Source of the DNA: Bacteroidetes bacterium 46-16
GTDB taxonomy: Bacteria; Bacteroidota; Bacteroidia; Chitinophagales; Chitinophagaceae
Direction: 5' to 3'
DNA length: 64,000 nucleotides
Assembly (NCBI GenBank): GCA_001897835.1
Contig: MKUN01000031.1
Coordinates: forward strand, 1 to 64,000
The translations under genes were made by a program, and so were the position numbers. How positions within the stretch are numbered: position 1 is the first letter of the stretch; every line of letters starts with the position of its first letter. A model generated the notes under the pieces. It did not search any database. It was not told where the DNA came from and worked only from the letters and a program-made list of their open reading frames with translations. Below are positions 30,434 through 41,053 of this stretch, piece by piece.

Positions 30434-31291
30434 CTATACTGCCGTTGATATTTCATTACACAGATGATGGCATTCGGTTGCTATCCTCTTTATTCTTTCT
30501 TCAGAAGAAATGATCTTAGAAAGCAGCCCCATACCATTTTTCAATTCAGAGCATAAAACTATATCCTGATCCAGCAGGGTCTGTTTCTCGAATTTGGTAA
30601 GTGTAGTCAGGCTCGTGATAGGATGTAAACCATATTTGTCAATGAGTTCCTTTAAACTGCTCCCTTTAGGGTAGTCCCATCCTATAAGCCTTAATCCAGA
30701 GCATAGGCCGTAGCTTATGGCATCATCAGAAAAACGGGTGTTTGTAGCAACCCATGCCTGGTGTATTTTGTGCTCGTGGCCTTCCATATTTTTCCAGCTC
30801 TTTTCGATGTCCCAGAACCGCGCACTGATATATAGAGGGATTTTTACGTCGCAATTAAACCCTTTTTGATTATGAAATTTACATTCGACCATAAAATGTT
30901 CCTGGTCCTTTTGAGCCACTACGTCCACTTCATGTATTACACATTGCCCTTTCACCATTTGGTCAACCTTTGTTTCATACCCCATGTGCTTAAGCAGCCT
31001 GCCAATAAATTGTTCGAAAGGGAACCCGGTTGGGCCTAGCTCAAGGATGGCATTCTTTAATTTATACCTGGAAGCCTCCGCATGAGGTAATCCCTTTAGC
31101 AAAGAATACGCCTTCCGGTAAATCAGCTTTGTGGGTATTCCTTCGTAAGAATCTTTGATAACTTTTTCTATAATAGATGCTACTTGCTTATGATCGGCAC
31201 CGGACTTTAGTAATGAATGCCGTAGCTGATCTACTGAAAACGCCGCCTTATTTCCTGATGCTTTTGTTACATGAAAATGCTTGTGTTTCAT
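30434..31291 (-). CDS. ATP-cone plus Mrr-like restriction endonuclease-domain protein
   Basis: N-terminal ATP-cone-like segment; 'HEVDVVAQKDQEHFMVECKFH' fits a PD-(D/E)XK core. Confidence 0.75.
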   Translation of the reverse strand: MKHKHFHVTKASGNKAAFSVDQLRHSLLKSGADHKQVASIIEKVIKDSYEGIPTKLIYRKAYSLLKGLPHAEASRYKLKNAILELGPTGFPFEQFIGRLLKHMGYETKVDQMVKGQCVIHEVDVVAQKDQEHFMVECKFHNQKGFNCDVKIPLYISARFWDIEKSWKNMEGHEHKIHQAWVATNTRFSDDAISYGLCSGLRLIGWDYPKGSSLKELIDKYGLHPITSLTTLTKFEKQTLLDQDIVLCSELKNGMGLLSKIISSEERIKRIATECHHLCNEISTAV

Positions 31292-31863
31292 AAATAGTAA
31301 TTAAATGTGTTGATGCCCCGATTGTATAGGCGTTACCGAAGGAGGGTTAAAATTATTTTTTTCTTTTACTGGGTTAGTCCCTTACTACATGCTCAAGCCC
31401 CCATAAATAAGGCATTGCTAAGAAGTCTTGCAAGAATATAATCTTACAACAATACTACCTGTTTGTAAAATTCAAAACATTGACCATTATCACAATTACA
31501 CATGCTGACCGTCATTGATAAATAAAGCTTGAGAAGATAATTTACACAACAGCAAGTTAATGACTATGTATGAATATACGGAAATCAATGTAAAAATGTA
31601 GATAATAAAGATGGGTAAAAATAATGTTATCACTGTCTAATATATCGTTGAGTAAGCGCCGAGCGCATCGCAAAATTTCAAACAAGAAATGCAATAAAGC
31701 TAACAATCTATGCTGCGCAAATAAATACATTGTGATACGCCTGCATCACTCAATAACCTAAACTAATCGAACGTCAGTACTGACAGATGTTCGTTCACCT
31801 AAGAAGGTCAAATAGAGTAATGAATTTGCGTGAAAACATGAATATCTGATATTATTATAAAAC

Positions 31864-32604
31864 ATGAAGGAGATAAAACTCGTTAAGGTAAGTTCGGCAC
31901 CTCAGCATAAGATGGGTAAACAAGCTTTGAATGAAAAGCTTTCATCGCTCAGGGAAAGAATGTTCGCACTACAGCACCTGTTTTACGCGAATGCGGATAA
32001 AAGCATGCTAATAATTTTTCAGGGGATGGATACCTCCGGGAAAGACAGTACGATACGCCATGTATTCTCCTGTATTAATCCCCTTGGCGTTCATGCATAT
32101 TCATTCACAGAGCCATGCGATAGAGAGCAGAAACATGATTTCTTATGGCGTATCTATCAACAACTGCCAGAGAAAGGACGCATCCAGATATTTAACCGGT
32201 CTCATTATGAGGATATTTTAGTCCCTTCTATCCACCAGTTATTGGATAAAAGCCTCATTGAAAGACGATATGACGCTATTAATTCTTTTGAACAGGAATT
32301 AATCGATAATGGGACTATTATCCTGAAATTTTATTTGCATCTAAGTAAAAAAGAACAACATAAAAGACTGGAGAAGCGCAAAAGCGATCCCCTGAAAAAA
32401 TGGAAATATAAGAAATCTGATAAGACGGAAGCCAAAAAATGGCAGGGCTATATGAAGGTTTATGAACGTATCCTGAATGATTGCAGTTCCCAGGTACCTT
32501 GGCAAATTGTTCCTGCCGATGATAAGCAGTACCGCAATTATCTGGTAGCTAAAGCTATTGTGGATACACTGGAAGGTTTAAAATTGAAATACCCGGGCCA
32601 ATAG
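31864..32604 (+). CDS. ppk2: Polyphosphate kinase 2 family protein
   Basis: 'LIIFQGMDTSGKDSTIRHVFS', 'RIQIFNRSHYEDILVP', 'FYLHLSKKEQHKRLEKR'. Confidence 0.92.
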   Translation: MKEIKLVKVSSAPQHKMGKQALNEKLSSLRERMFALQHLFYANADKSMLIIFQGMDTSGKDSTIRHVFSCINPLGVHAYSFTEPCDREQKHDFLWRIYQQLPEKGRIQIFNRSHYEDILVPSIHQLLDKSLIERRYDAINSFEQELIDNGTIILKFYLHLSKKEQHKRLEKRKSDPLKKWKYKKSDKTEAKKWQGYMKVYERILNDCSSQVPWQIVPADDKQYRNYLVAKAIVDTLEGLKLKYPGQ

Positions 32605-32927
32605 TGTCGATGCAAGTATTCAACTACATAGCTACTGGTATCGGTATTGCAGGAAGCTGTATTATTATTTGGGGTGTTCTTTTGACTGTATTCAATTTTT
32701 TTAAGATAGAGTCAAACAGATTTATCAAAAAAATCGATAGCAAGGACGATGGAGAAATCCGGTATTCTTTTAGCTCCTATATGCTTTTAGGATTGGACTT
32801 TATGCTGGCAGCAGATATCATTCATACAATTCATAATCCTGTACTTAATGAGCTCTATATACTTGCAATAATAGTGGCTATCCGCTCGGTAATAAGTTTC
32901 TTCATGCACAAAGAGATGAAAAATTAG
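32604..32927 (+). CDS. DUF1622-like small membrane protein
   Basis: 107-aa, about three hydrophobic segments, overlaps PPK2 stop. Confidence 0.6.
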   Translation: MSMQVFNYIATGIGIAGSCIIIWGVLLTVFNFFKIESNRFIKKIDSKDDGEIRYSFSSYMLLGLDFMLAADIIHTIHNPVLNELYILAIIVAIRSVISFFMHKEMKN

Positions 32928-33061
32928 AAAGGAATTATGAAAACAAGATGCCTGCAATCTGATAAAACCAATGCTGAAATATAGAGTACGCTAAGAAACA
33001 CCGCCTATATCATTAGAAATTTACCAGAAAGATTAATTAACTATTCAATACAACGGCCTAT

Positions 33062-35470
33062 ATGAAATTAATAAAGAACTTTTCTGAACTCAGAATAGAA
33101 GATATCCCGATGGTAGGCGGTAAGAATGCTTCTCTCGGTGAAATGTTTAGCATGCTTACTCAAAAAGGCATTAATATACCGGACGGCTTTGCAGTAACAT
33201 CTGATGGATACTGGAATTTCCTGAATAGTAATAATATCAGACCAAAGCTAAGTAACCTGCTTGCACGACTTGATACCAAAGCCTTTGAAAATTTGCGTGA
33301 AATTGGCTTAAACGCAAGAAAACTTTTGCTCGAAGCCACAATTCCTGATGAATTAAGAGACGAGATTATAGCTGCTTACAAACAATTACAAGAAAGAACG
33401 GACAGTACAGTATCACTTGCGGTTCGAAGTAGTGCAACAGCAGAAGATTTACCCAATGCCAGTTTCGCTGGGCAACAGGAAACATTTTTGAATGTGCGAG
33501 GTGAGGAAAATTTAATTAAAGCATGCCAGCGCTGTTACGCTTCGCTTTTCACAGACAGAGCAATAAAATACAGGGTTGATAATCATTTTGATCATAACCA
33601 GGTTGCTTTGTCAATTGGAGTGCAAGTAATGGTTCGTTCTGATTTAGCTAGTTCGGGCGTAATGTTTACAATGGATCCTGATACCGGATTTAGGAATGTG
33701 GTTTTAATTTCAGGTGCATGGGGGTTAGGTGAAAATGTGGTGCAGGGAAACGTAAATACCGATGAATTTCTTGTTTTTAAGCCTTTATTGGGGAAAGTTA
33801 CCCAACCAATTATTTCTCATAAGTTAGGCAGTAAGCTTAAAACAATGGTTTACTCGACCAAACATACAGATGAGATTTTACGACCTGAAGATGCGGTCAT
33901 TAATTTAGACACTTCAGTAGATAAACAAAGGAATTTAGTTTTAAACGATAACGAGATTATCCAATTAGCAGAATGGGCTGGTAAAATACAGGAACATTAC
34001 AGTCAACACATGGATATTGAATGGGCGAAAGACGGCATAAATGGTAATTTATATATTGTACAAGCCAGACCGGAAACAGTCCACAGTAATAGAAGTGAAA
34101 ACTTATTCAGGCAGTATACTTTACTGGAAAAGAGCGAAGTCCTTTGTGTTGGCGCTGGTCTTGGAAACCGCATTGCGTCCGGCAAAGCGAGGATACTTCA
34201 TTCGCCTTCAGAAATTTCGAAATTAAAGGAGGGAGAAATATTGGTAACTGAGCGCACTGACCCTGATTGGGATCCTGTTTTAAAAAAAGCGACAGCTATA
34301 ATAACAGATCAGGGTGGGAGAACTTCTCATGCCGCTATCGTTGCGCGGGAGCTCGGTGCAATAGCAATCGTTGGGACCGGCAACGGAACACAAAAAATAG
34401 AAGATGGAGATGTAATTACCGTCTCAGTCGCAGGAGATGGTATGGGCACAGTTTATAAAGGCATATTGAAATGGTCTGAAAATGAAATTGATATTTCCAC
34501 GATTCCTAAACCAGATACGAAGGCTATGCTCATCCTTGCCCATCCGGATGAGGCGTTTCGTTACTCTTCTTTACCCAACGATGGGGTTGGCTTAATGCGA
34601 ATGGAATTTATTATAAGCAGTGTCATCGGTATTCACCCGATGGCCCTTCGTCATTTTGCGGAACTAAAAGATGAATCAATGAAGGGTAAAATTGAAAAAC
34701 TCACCCTACAGTACCCGGACAAACAGCAATACTTCATAAAAAAGCTGGCAGAAGCAACAGCTAAGATTGCTGCGGCTTTTTATCCGAAGGATGTAATTGT
34801 TCGTATGAGCGATTTTAAATCAAACGAATATGCTAATCTTCTTGGTGGAAAATTGTTTGAGCCCAATGAAGAAAATCCGATGATTGGCTTTAGAGGAGCT
34901 TCGCGATACTATCATCCCTTGTATAAGGAAGGTTTCGAAATGGAATGTAAAGCGATGAAACTAGTACATGAAGAAATGGGATTTACTAATATAAAACTGA
35001 TGATCCCTTTCTGCCGTACTGTGACTGAAGCACAAAAGGTAATTGAAGTGATGAACGAATTTGGTTTAAAGAAGGGTAAAAATGGACTAGAGTTATACTG
35101 TATGATTGAAATACCAAGCAACGCGTTATTAGCCGAGGAATTCGCAAAATATTTCGATGGGTTTTCCATTGGCTCTAATGACCTTACTCAACTAACATTA
35201 GGTGCTGACAGGGATTCTGAATTATTAAGCGAAACATTCGATCCTTTTAATCCAGCGGTAATGCAGCTAATTGCAATGACTTTGGAGAAGGCAAAGAAAA
35301 CAGGAACACACACAGGTTTATGTGGCCAGGCTCCAAGTGACTTTCCTGAATATGCCCAATTTCTTGTTGAAAATGGGATCGATAGTATTGCATTTAATCC
35401 AGATGCTCTGATAGCCGGAATTAGAAATATAAATGCGGCTGAAGCTGTGCTTCTGCAAACAAGGAGGTAG
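33062..35470 (+). CDS. ppsA: Phosphoenolpyruvate synthase
   Basis: 'VGGKNASLGEMF', 'AVRSSATAEDLPNASFAGQQETFLNV', 'TDQGGRTSHAAIVARELG', 'GSNDLTQL', 'GLCGQAPSD'. Confidence 0.95.
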   Translation: MKLIKNFSELRIEDIPMVGGKNASLGEMFSMLTQKGINIPDGFAVTSDGYWNFLNSNNIRPKLSNLLARLDTKAFENLREIGLNARKLLLEATIPDELRDEIIAAYKQLQERTDSTVSLAVRSSATAEDLPNASFAGQQETFLNVRGEENLIKACQRCYASLFTDRAIKYRVDNHFDHNQVALSIGVQVMVRSDLASSGVMFTMDPDTGFRNVVLISGAWGLGENVVQGNVNTDEFLVFKPLLGKVTQPIISHKLGSKLKTMVYSTKHTDEILRPEDAVINLDTSVDKQRNLVLNDNEIIQLAEWAGKIQEHYSQHMDIEWAKDGINGNLYIVQARPETVHSNRSENLFRQYTLLEKSEVLCVGAGLGNRIASGKARILHSPSEISKLKEGEILVTERTDPDWDPVLKKATAIITDQGGRTSHAAIVARELGAIAIVGTGNGTQKIEDGDVITVSVAGDGMGTVYKGILKWSENEIDISTIPKPDTKAMLILAHPDEAFRYSSLPNDGVGLMRMEFIISSVIGIHPMALRHFAELKDESMKGKIEKLTLQYPDKQQYFIKKLAEATAKIAAAFYPKDVIVRMSDFKSNEYANLLGGKLFEPNEENPMIGFRGASRYYHPLYKEGFEMECKAMKLVHEEMGFTNIKLMIPFCRTVTEAQKVIEVMNEFGLKKGKNGLELYCMIEIPSNALLAEEFAKYFDGFSIGSNDLTQLTLGADRDSELLSETFDPFNPAVMQLIAMTLEKAKKTGTHTGLCGQAPSDFPEYAQFLVENGIDSIAFNPDALIAGIRNINAAEAVLLQTRR

Positions 35471-35530
35471 GAAATGCCAGCAGTTGGCAGACCCTGGATT
35501 GCACATGATAAAAGACTAAAATCATCATTG

Positions 35531-36517
35531 ATGAAAATAGCTGTGTTTAGTACCCACAAATTTGAAAAGAAATATCTTGAACATGTATTCAATGGGAAAT
35601 ATGATGTAAAATATATCAGTACAACCCTTTCTTTCGAAACAGCTTCCTTAGCTCAGGGCTATGATGCTGTTTCTATTTTTGTGACCGATACTGCATGCGC
35701 TCTGACACTCCAAATACTGGCTAAATCAGGTGTTAAATTTCTTGCACTACGTTCGGCAGGCTATAATCATGTCGATCTTGCAGCAGCCAAAAGGCTTAAG
35801 ATTAAAATAGCTCGTGTACCCGAATATTCTCCTCATGCCGTAGCAGAACATACAGTCGCTCTGATGCTCGCGTTAAACCGTAAATTGATACGTGCCCATA
35901 ATAGGGTAATGGATCAAAATTTTTCATTGGATGGATTAGTGGGATTCGACATGTATATGAAAACAGTAGGTATTATCGGTACAGGAAAAATAGGAAGCGT
36001 TGTAGCTAAAATAATAAATGGCCTTGGATGCAGGATTCTTCTTCATGATAAGTCTGAAAACGTTGAACTGCACGATAAATATGGTGCTATCTATACGGAT
36101 TGTGACACATTATGTAAAGAATCCGATATTATCTCCCTTCACGTTCCCCTGATGCCTGAAACATTACATTTGATCAATAAAGACTGTATCAGGAAAATGA
36201 AAAGAGGGGTCATGCTGATAAACACCAGTAGAGGTGCCTTGGTTAGCACGACCGATGTGTTAGAGGCTCTTAAAACCGGGCAAATTGGCTATTTGGGACT
36301 AGATGTTTATGAAGAAGAAAAAGGTCTTTTTTTTGAAGATCATTCTGAAGATATTTTGCAGGATGATATTATTGCAAGACTTATGACATTCAATAACGTT
36401 ATAATTACAAGTCACCAGGCTTTTTTGACAGATACAGCATTGTCAAATATTGCGAAGGTTACATTTGATAATCTTGAATGTTATGAAAATGACACTAAAT
36501 GTGATAATGAATTGTAG
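35531..36517 (+). CDS. 2-hydroxyacid dehydrogenase (D-lactate dehydrogenase-like)
   Basis: 'GIIGTGKIGSVVAKI', 'LINTSRGALVST', 'SPHAVAEHTVALMLALNRKL'; start MKIAVFSTHKFE inside the 35474..36517 ORF. Confidence 0.9.
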   Translation: MKIAVFSTHKFEKKYLEHVFNGKYDVKYISTTLSFETASLAQGYDAVSIFVTDTACALTLQILAKSGVKFLALRSAGYNHVDLAAAKRLKIKIARVPEYSPHAVAEHTVALMLALNRKLIRAHNRVMDQNFSLDGLVGFDMYMKTVGIIGTGKIGSVVAKIINGLGCRILLHDKSENVELHDKYGAIYTDCDTLCKESDIISLHVPLMPETLHLINKDCIRKMKRGVMLINTSRGALVSTTDVLEALKTGQIGYLGLDVYEEEKGLFFEDHSEDILQDDIIARLMTFNNVIITSHQAFLTDTALSNIAKVTFDNLECYENDTKCDNEL

Positions 36518-36804
36518 ATGAATTGCTTGCCAGCAAGTTTTGTCTTCAAAAAGCGTTAGCGACATTCCTGATAAAGTGTCGAGATGCAAGTCAAAGATTA
36601 TAAGCTGAGTAGGTTATAAGAGTTAGAATAGACAAGCTATAAGATTAGTGGATTGGATAAGGAGCTTAGCCTCATAGGACACAATCATCCTATAAATTAA
36701 ATACAATTACATGTGTGTGCGATCTGTTAATTCGCTAAAATATATAGCAGCTTTAAAATCAAATTTTCTCGTTTTTATACTGTGGTTTAGATAATCTTTT
36801 AATT

Positions 36805-37218
36805 TTGCAATACATGAAGCGCCTCTTAACGATAATGATAGCCGTCTCTTACCTGTGCCTTAGCATAGGTATTACCATGCATATTCATTATTGTATGGGC
36901 AGAATAGTTAGTGCGAGCTTTATTGAGCCGGATGACCAACATCATTGTTCTCATTGCGGGATGAAGAAGACCTCTTCAAAAAATGGATGTTGCAAAGATG
37001 AGCACAAGCTGTTTAAAAGTGCCAATGACCAGCATTTGGCAAAACTGCTTATCTTAAAGGCCGGCTTTAGTGAATTTGTAATCATCCCACTGACTAGTTT
37101 CCCGCAAGAGGTATATCTTGCTACAGCCTATAAAAATCCTGCTGCAAAGGCAAATGCTCCACCCCGGCGGGTGCCGCATTGTCCCCTCTACATAAGCTTA
37201 CGGAATTTCCGTGTCTGA
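36805..37218 (+). CDS. HYC_CC_PP-family secreted protein
   Basis: 'IHYCMGRIV', 'HHCSHCGMKKTSSKNGCCKDE', 'NPAAKANAPPRR'. Confidence 0.7.
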   Translation: MQYMKRLLTIMIAVSYLCLSIGITMHIHYCMGRIVSASFIEPDDQHHCSHCGMKKTSSKNGCCKDEHKLFKSANDQHLAKLLILKAGFSEFVIIPLTSFPQEVYLATAYKNPAAKANAPPRRVPHCPLYISLRNFRV

Positions 37219-37302
37219 TACCATTTTATTGTTGCTGCAACGATAGGAATATTTCTATGGCATACGCTGCCTGAAATATTACTCACGTTGCTTTTTTCTT
37301 TT

Positions 37303-37331
37303 CCGGTAATTCCACAGGAAGGAATTACCGG
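37303..37331 (+). terminator. Hairpin between HYC_CC_PP and DUF3347 genes
   Basis: Perfect 11-bp CCGGTAATTCC-ACAGGAA-GGAATTACCGG. Confidence 0.5.
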
Positions 37332-37366
37332 TGCATGGATTACCTAACAATAAAATTATTTTCTTA

Positions 37367-37972
37367 ATGAACTTCTCAATCAAAGCCGCACTATCAGCAA
37401 CGATAATACTGATTAGTGCTTCCTGTGGGAACGGGAATAATAAAAATAACGAGACAGCTCAGGATGCAACTTCGGCTATTAATATGGACGATGTTGCCAT
37501 CATAAAACCGTCTATCACTAATGCCGATCAGTTACTCACAAAACAAATTGACGGTATTTACAATAGTTACCTGCAGGTGCAATCCGCGCTTGCCGCAGAT
37601 CAGTTCTCAAAAGCATCTGTTGCCGCCAATGAGCTGAATACAGTGCTGAGCGATTTTAAAGACAGTACAATGCCGGAAAACCAAAAGCAGGCGTACGAAA
37701 CGCATATATCTGCGATCAGGGAAAGTGCGAACAAGATTGTTAACAGCAAAAATATTGAACAGCAACGGATATCGTTTGAACCCTTGTCCACGCATGTATT
37801 CGACCTTTTAAAATCGTTCGGAAGTAATAAGCCGGTATATGAAACCCATTGCTCTATGGCATTTGACAATAAAGGGGCAAGCTGGCTTAGTGACCAACCT
37901 GTAATACGAAATCCATATTACGGCAATAAAATGCTGGAATGTGGTGAAGTGATGTCCGTTATTAAAAAGTAA
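37367..37972 (+). CDS. DUF3347 domain-containing lipoprotein
   Basis: 'IDGIYNSYLQVQSALAADQFSKASVAANELNTVL', 'ETHCSMAFDNKGASWLSDQPVIRNPYYGNKMLECGEV'. Confidence 0.85.
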   Translation: MNFSIKAALSATIILISASCGNGNNKNNETAQDATSAINMDDVAIIKPSITNADQLLTKQIDGIYNSYLQVQSALAADQFSKASVAANELNTVLSDFKDSTMPENQKQAYETHISAIRESANKIVNSKNIEQQRISFEPLSTHVFDLLKSFGSNKPVYETHCSMAFDNKGASWLSDQPVIRNPYYGNKMLECGEVMSVIKK

Positions 37973-38005
37973 AAAAGCATTATCAAACGATAAAAATTCT
38001 TAAAA

Positions 38006-38500
38006 ATGAAAAAACTCCTTTTTGTAATTGCCATGATCATTTCGGTGTCTTCTTTTGCACAAATTAAATCCGTAAGCCTTACGGCCAGCGGTTTGACATG
38101 TAGTATGTGCAGCAAGGCCATTTATAAATCACTTACAAAAATCCCTGATATCCAGGACATAGATGTTGATATCAAAAACTCAAGCTATCGCATCACATTT
38201 AGAGAGGGCAAAAATGTATCATTAGATGCCATAAGAAAAGCCGTGGAAAATGCAGGCTTCTCTGTAGCATCACTGAAAGTAACAGCGAACTTCACCAAAA
38301 CAGCGGTCGGACCTGACTCCCCCATATCACTGCAAGGCGGTACTTACCTTTTCGTCAGGACACCGAGGCAAACTATCGAGGGTACACAGACTTTTACAGT
38401 GGTAGATAAAAATTACCTGCCTGCAAATGAGCATAAGAAATATGCTAAAGAAATTGCCATGCAAACGTCTAAAGAGAATGTGTACCACGTGATTTTATAA
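38006..38500 (+). CDS. Secreted heavy-metal-associated (HMA) domain protein
   Basis: Signal peptide and 'SGLTCSMCSKAIYKSLTKI'. Confidence 0.85.
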   Translation: MKKLLFVIAMIISVSSFAQIKSVSLTASGLTCSMCSKAIYKSLTKIPDIQDIDVDIKNSSYRITFREGKNVSLDAIRKAVENAGFSVASLKVTANFTKTAVGPDSPISLQGGTYLFVRTPRQTIEGTQTFTVVDKNYLPANEHKKYAKEIAMQTSKENVYHVIL

Positions 38501-38512
38501 TAACCGCTGAAT

Positions 38513-39337
38513 ATGGAATTTTTCTTTAGAAAGTTATTTCTGGTAGGTGCTATAGCAATAAGTACGAACCATGCCAATGGACAGGAGCTATTTGTCTTTA
38601 CCGAACCGGCCAGCAATATGCCCGCTAAATCTATAGGCATCAGAATTGGCAACTGGATTATGGAGGATCAGCGGAACAGTTCAATTAACTATCACCTTAT
38701 CCCCGAGTTGATGTGGGGGGTGAACAGAAGGCTTATGATACACGTAGAAGGTTTTGCGAGTAACCGTAACAAAAGTTTTTCGGCTGAAGGAGGCGCGTTG
38801 TATGTTAAATACCGATTCTTTAGTAAAGACCGTGTATATCGCCATTTCAGGATGGCCGCATTGGGTAGAATTGCAGTTAACAATAGCGACATCCACCAGG
38901 ACGAGATAGAAACCAATGGGCATAATTCGGGTTTTGAAGGCGGCATTATCGCAACGCAACTGCTGCACAAACAAGCGATCTCTGCGACGATCAGTTACGA
39001 ACAGGCTACTAACAATGCCGGTGGCAACGAATTCCCTCAATTGCAGGCAAACAAAGCAATCAATTATGCCTTGTCAACAGGAAGGCTGGTGTTGCCCAAA
39101 GACTACACGGATTACGGACAAATGAACCTCAATGTCATGGTAGAGTTACTGGGGCAGTACCTTCCCGAGAACAGGAAAACATATCTGGATGCGACGGTTT
39201 CCATGCAATTTATATTTAACAGCCAATTCAGGGTGGATGTAGGGTATAAAAGGGAATTATACAACAACATGCTACGCACGGCGCCAAACGGCTTCCTGAT
39301 AAGGATTGAACATCTGTTATTCAACACTTTCAAATAA
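38513..39337 (+). CDS. Outer-membrane-like hypothetical protein in copper cluster
   Basis: Signal peptide; aromatic alternating beta-barrel-like pattern. Confidence 0.6.
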   Translation: MEFFFRKLFLVGAIAISTNHANGQELFVFTEPASNMPAKSIGIRIGNWIMEDQRNSSINYHLIPELMWGVNRRLMIHVEGFASNRNKSFSAEGGALYVKYRFFSKDRVYRHFRMAALGRIAVNNSDIHQDEIETNGHNSGFEGGIIATQLLHKQAISATISYEQATNNAGGNEFPQLQANKAINYALSTGRLVLPKDYTDYGQMNLNVMVELLGQYLPENRKTYLDATVSMQFIFNSQFRVDVGYKRELYNNMLRTAPNGFLIRIEHLLFNTFK

Positions 39338-39370
39338 GTCAATCTCATTTAAAACGCAAAAAACAGAATA

Positions 39371-39895
39371 ATGAAAAAAAATATCATCGTAGTACTTCTT
39401 TGCATTTTTGCCGTTATTGCATCGGCACAAACGAAAAATGCGGACGTTCCCCAACAACAGGAACAATCCGTTAAAATATCAGCAGACCAACTGTTGGGTG
39501 CCTATTATGGCATTAAGGATGCCCTTGTTAACGGCTCCGGCATTCAGGCATCCGCAAAGGCTACCTCTTTTCATGAAGCCTTAAAGACAGTAGACCAAAG
39601 CGCGTTTAATGAAAAGGAACGCGCAGCTTTTATGGCTTTAAAACCAAAGCTGGCTGATGAAGCCCAAAAGATAGCCGTGTCAAAGGCGGTTGAAGAACAA
39701 AGATCCGTATTCGCCTCCCTCTCAGGCAATATGTGGGAACTTCTGAAATCGTTCGGCCATTTCGATCAACCGGTTTATAAACAATATTGCCCTATGAAGA
39801 AGGTCTATTGGGTCAGCGGGGAGACAAACATTAAAAACCCTTACTATGGAAAACAAATGCTGACCTGTGGTAAAACAACAGAAACAATCCAATAA
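39371..39895 (+). CDS. DUF3347 domain-containing protein
   Basis: 'KQYCPMKKVYWVSGETNIKNPYYGKQMLTCGKT'. Confidence 0.85.
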   Translation: MKKNIIVVLLCIFAVIASAQTKNADVPQQQEQSVKISADQLLGAYYGIKDALVNGSGIQASAKATSFHEALKTVDQSAFNEKERAAFMALKPKLADEAQKIAVSKAVEEQRSVFASLSGNMWELLKSFGHFDQPVYKQYCPMKKVYWVSGETNIKNPYYGKQMLTCGKTTETIQ

Positions 39896-39921
39896 TTTAA
39901 TAACGCACAAACTTCAAAAAA

Positions 39922-40500
39922 ATGAAAAGAATCCTTTTAAGTGCAACGTCAGTGCTGGCGCTATTTACGGCCTGCAATAATAACAGTTCGGAAAAGACCG
40001 CTGAATCCACTACCGTTAAGGACAGCAGTGTCACCAGTTCATCTGCCGCTACTGTTCCGGTAGCAGCATCCTCTATTAAAGGAATTATAGATGGCTACCT
40101 GCATTTGAAAAATGCACTGGCTACTGATGATGGAAATGCAGCGGCAACGGCAGGAAGTGATATTTTGACTGCCATGCAGTCGGTCGATATGAACCAAATG
40201 GATGAAGCTAAACACAAAGCGTATATGTCAGTTGCCGACGATATTAAAGAGAATGCAGAACACATCAACGCAAACGCAGGTAAAATTGCTCACCAGAGAG
40301 AACATTTTGAAATGTTGAGCAAGGACATATATGATTTGGTCAAAGCTTTTGGCGCAGGCACCACCCTCTACAAGGATTTCTGCCCCATGGCTTTTGATCA
40401 GAAAGGTGCTTTTTGGCTGAGTGAAACCAAAGACATAAAAAACCCCTATTTCGGAAAGGAAATGCCGGAATGCGGAGAGGTAAAAGAAGAGCTTAAATGA
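39922..40500 (+). CDS. DUF3347 domain-containing lipoprotein
   Basis: 'KDFCPMAFDQKGAFWLSETKDIKNPYFGKEMPECGEV'. Confidence 0.85.
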   Translation: MKRILLSATSVLALFTACNNNSSEKTAESTTVKDSSVTSSSAATVPVAASSIKGIIDGYLHLKNALATDDGNAAATAGSDILTAMQSVDMNQMDEAKHKAYMSVADDIKENAEHINANAGKIAHQREHFEMLSKDIYDLVKAFGAGTTLYKDFCPMAFDQKGAFWLSETKDIKNPYFGKEMPECGEVKEELK

Positions 40501-40961
40501 GTAGTACAAGAAAGATAGTATCGCTATTGCTTGTTGTATTGATAATCTTGCAACTGATTCAACCTGCCCGTAACGAAAGCGGGCAGGTTGAATCTAAAGA
40601 ATTTGCAAGCATTTACGAGGTGCCGGGCAATATCGAAATTATTTTAAAAAATGCCTGTTACGATTGCCATAGCAATAATACAGACTACCCTTGGTATGCA
40701 AATATTCAACCCACAGGCTGGATAATGGCCAATCATATTAGTAAGGGGAAAGAACAACTGAATTTCAGCGTGTTCGGATCATATAGTAAAAGAAGGCAGA
40801 TCAATAAATTCAAAGGAATTGCCAACCAGGTTAAAGAGGGTGCTATGCCGGTAGCTTCTTACAAACTAATGCATCAAAAGGCCCGGTTAAGTAAGGAAGA
40901 AAAATTGTTGATAGAAAATTGGATGAACAAAATGGCAGACAGCTTTACCGCTATCAACTAA
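40497..40961 (+). CDS. Haem-binding domain-containing protein
   Basis: 'ILKNACYDCHSNNTDYPWYANIQPTGWIMANHISKGKEQLNFS'. Confidence 0.85.
   Translation: MSSTRKIVSLLLVVLIILQLIQPARNESGQVESKEFASIYEVPGNIEIILKNACYDCHSNNTDYPWYANIQPTGWIMANHISKGKEQLNFSVFGSYSKRRQINKFKGIANQVKEGAMPVASYKLMHQKARLSKEEKLLIENWMNKMADSFTAIN
40556..40594. repeat. 15-bp perfect inverted repeat inside coding sequence
   Basis: GATTCAACCTGCCCG-TAACGAAAG-CGGGCAGGTTGAATC. Confidence 0.85.
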
Positions 40962-41053
40962 GACACATGCACAGATTCAAACAAATACTAATCAGAATAT
41001 TTAAGGCAATTTTCATTCGGAAAAAGGATTGCTGTAAATAAAAAAATCTCGTT

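Noticed and set aside
36585-36665. Degenerate TATAAG repeats after the D-LDH gene
   Set aside because: Short, irregular and expected in AT-rich intergenic DNA.
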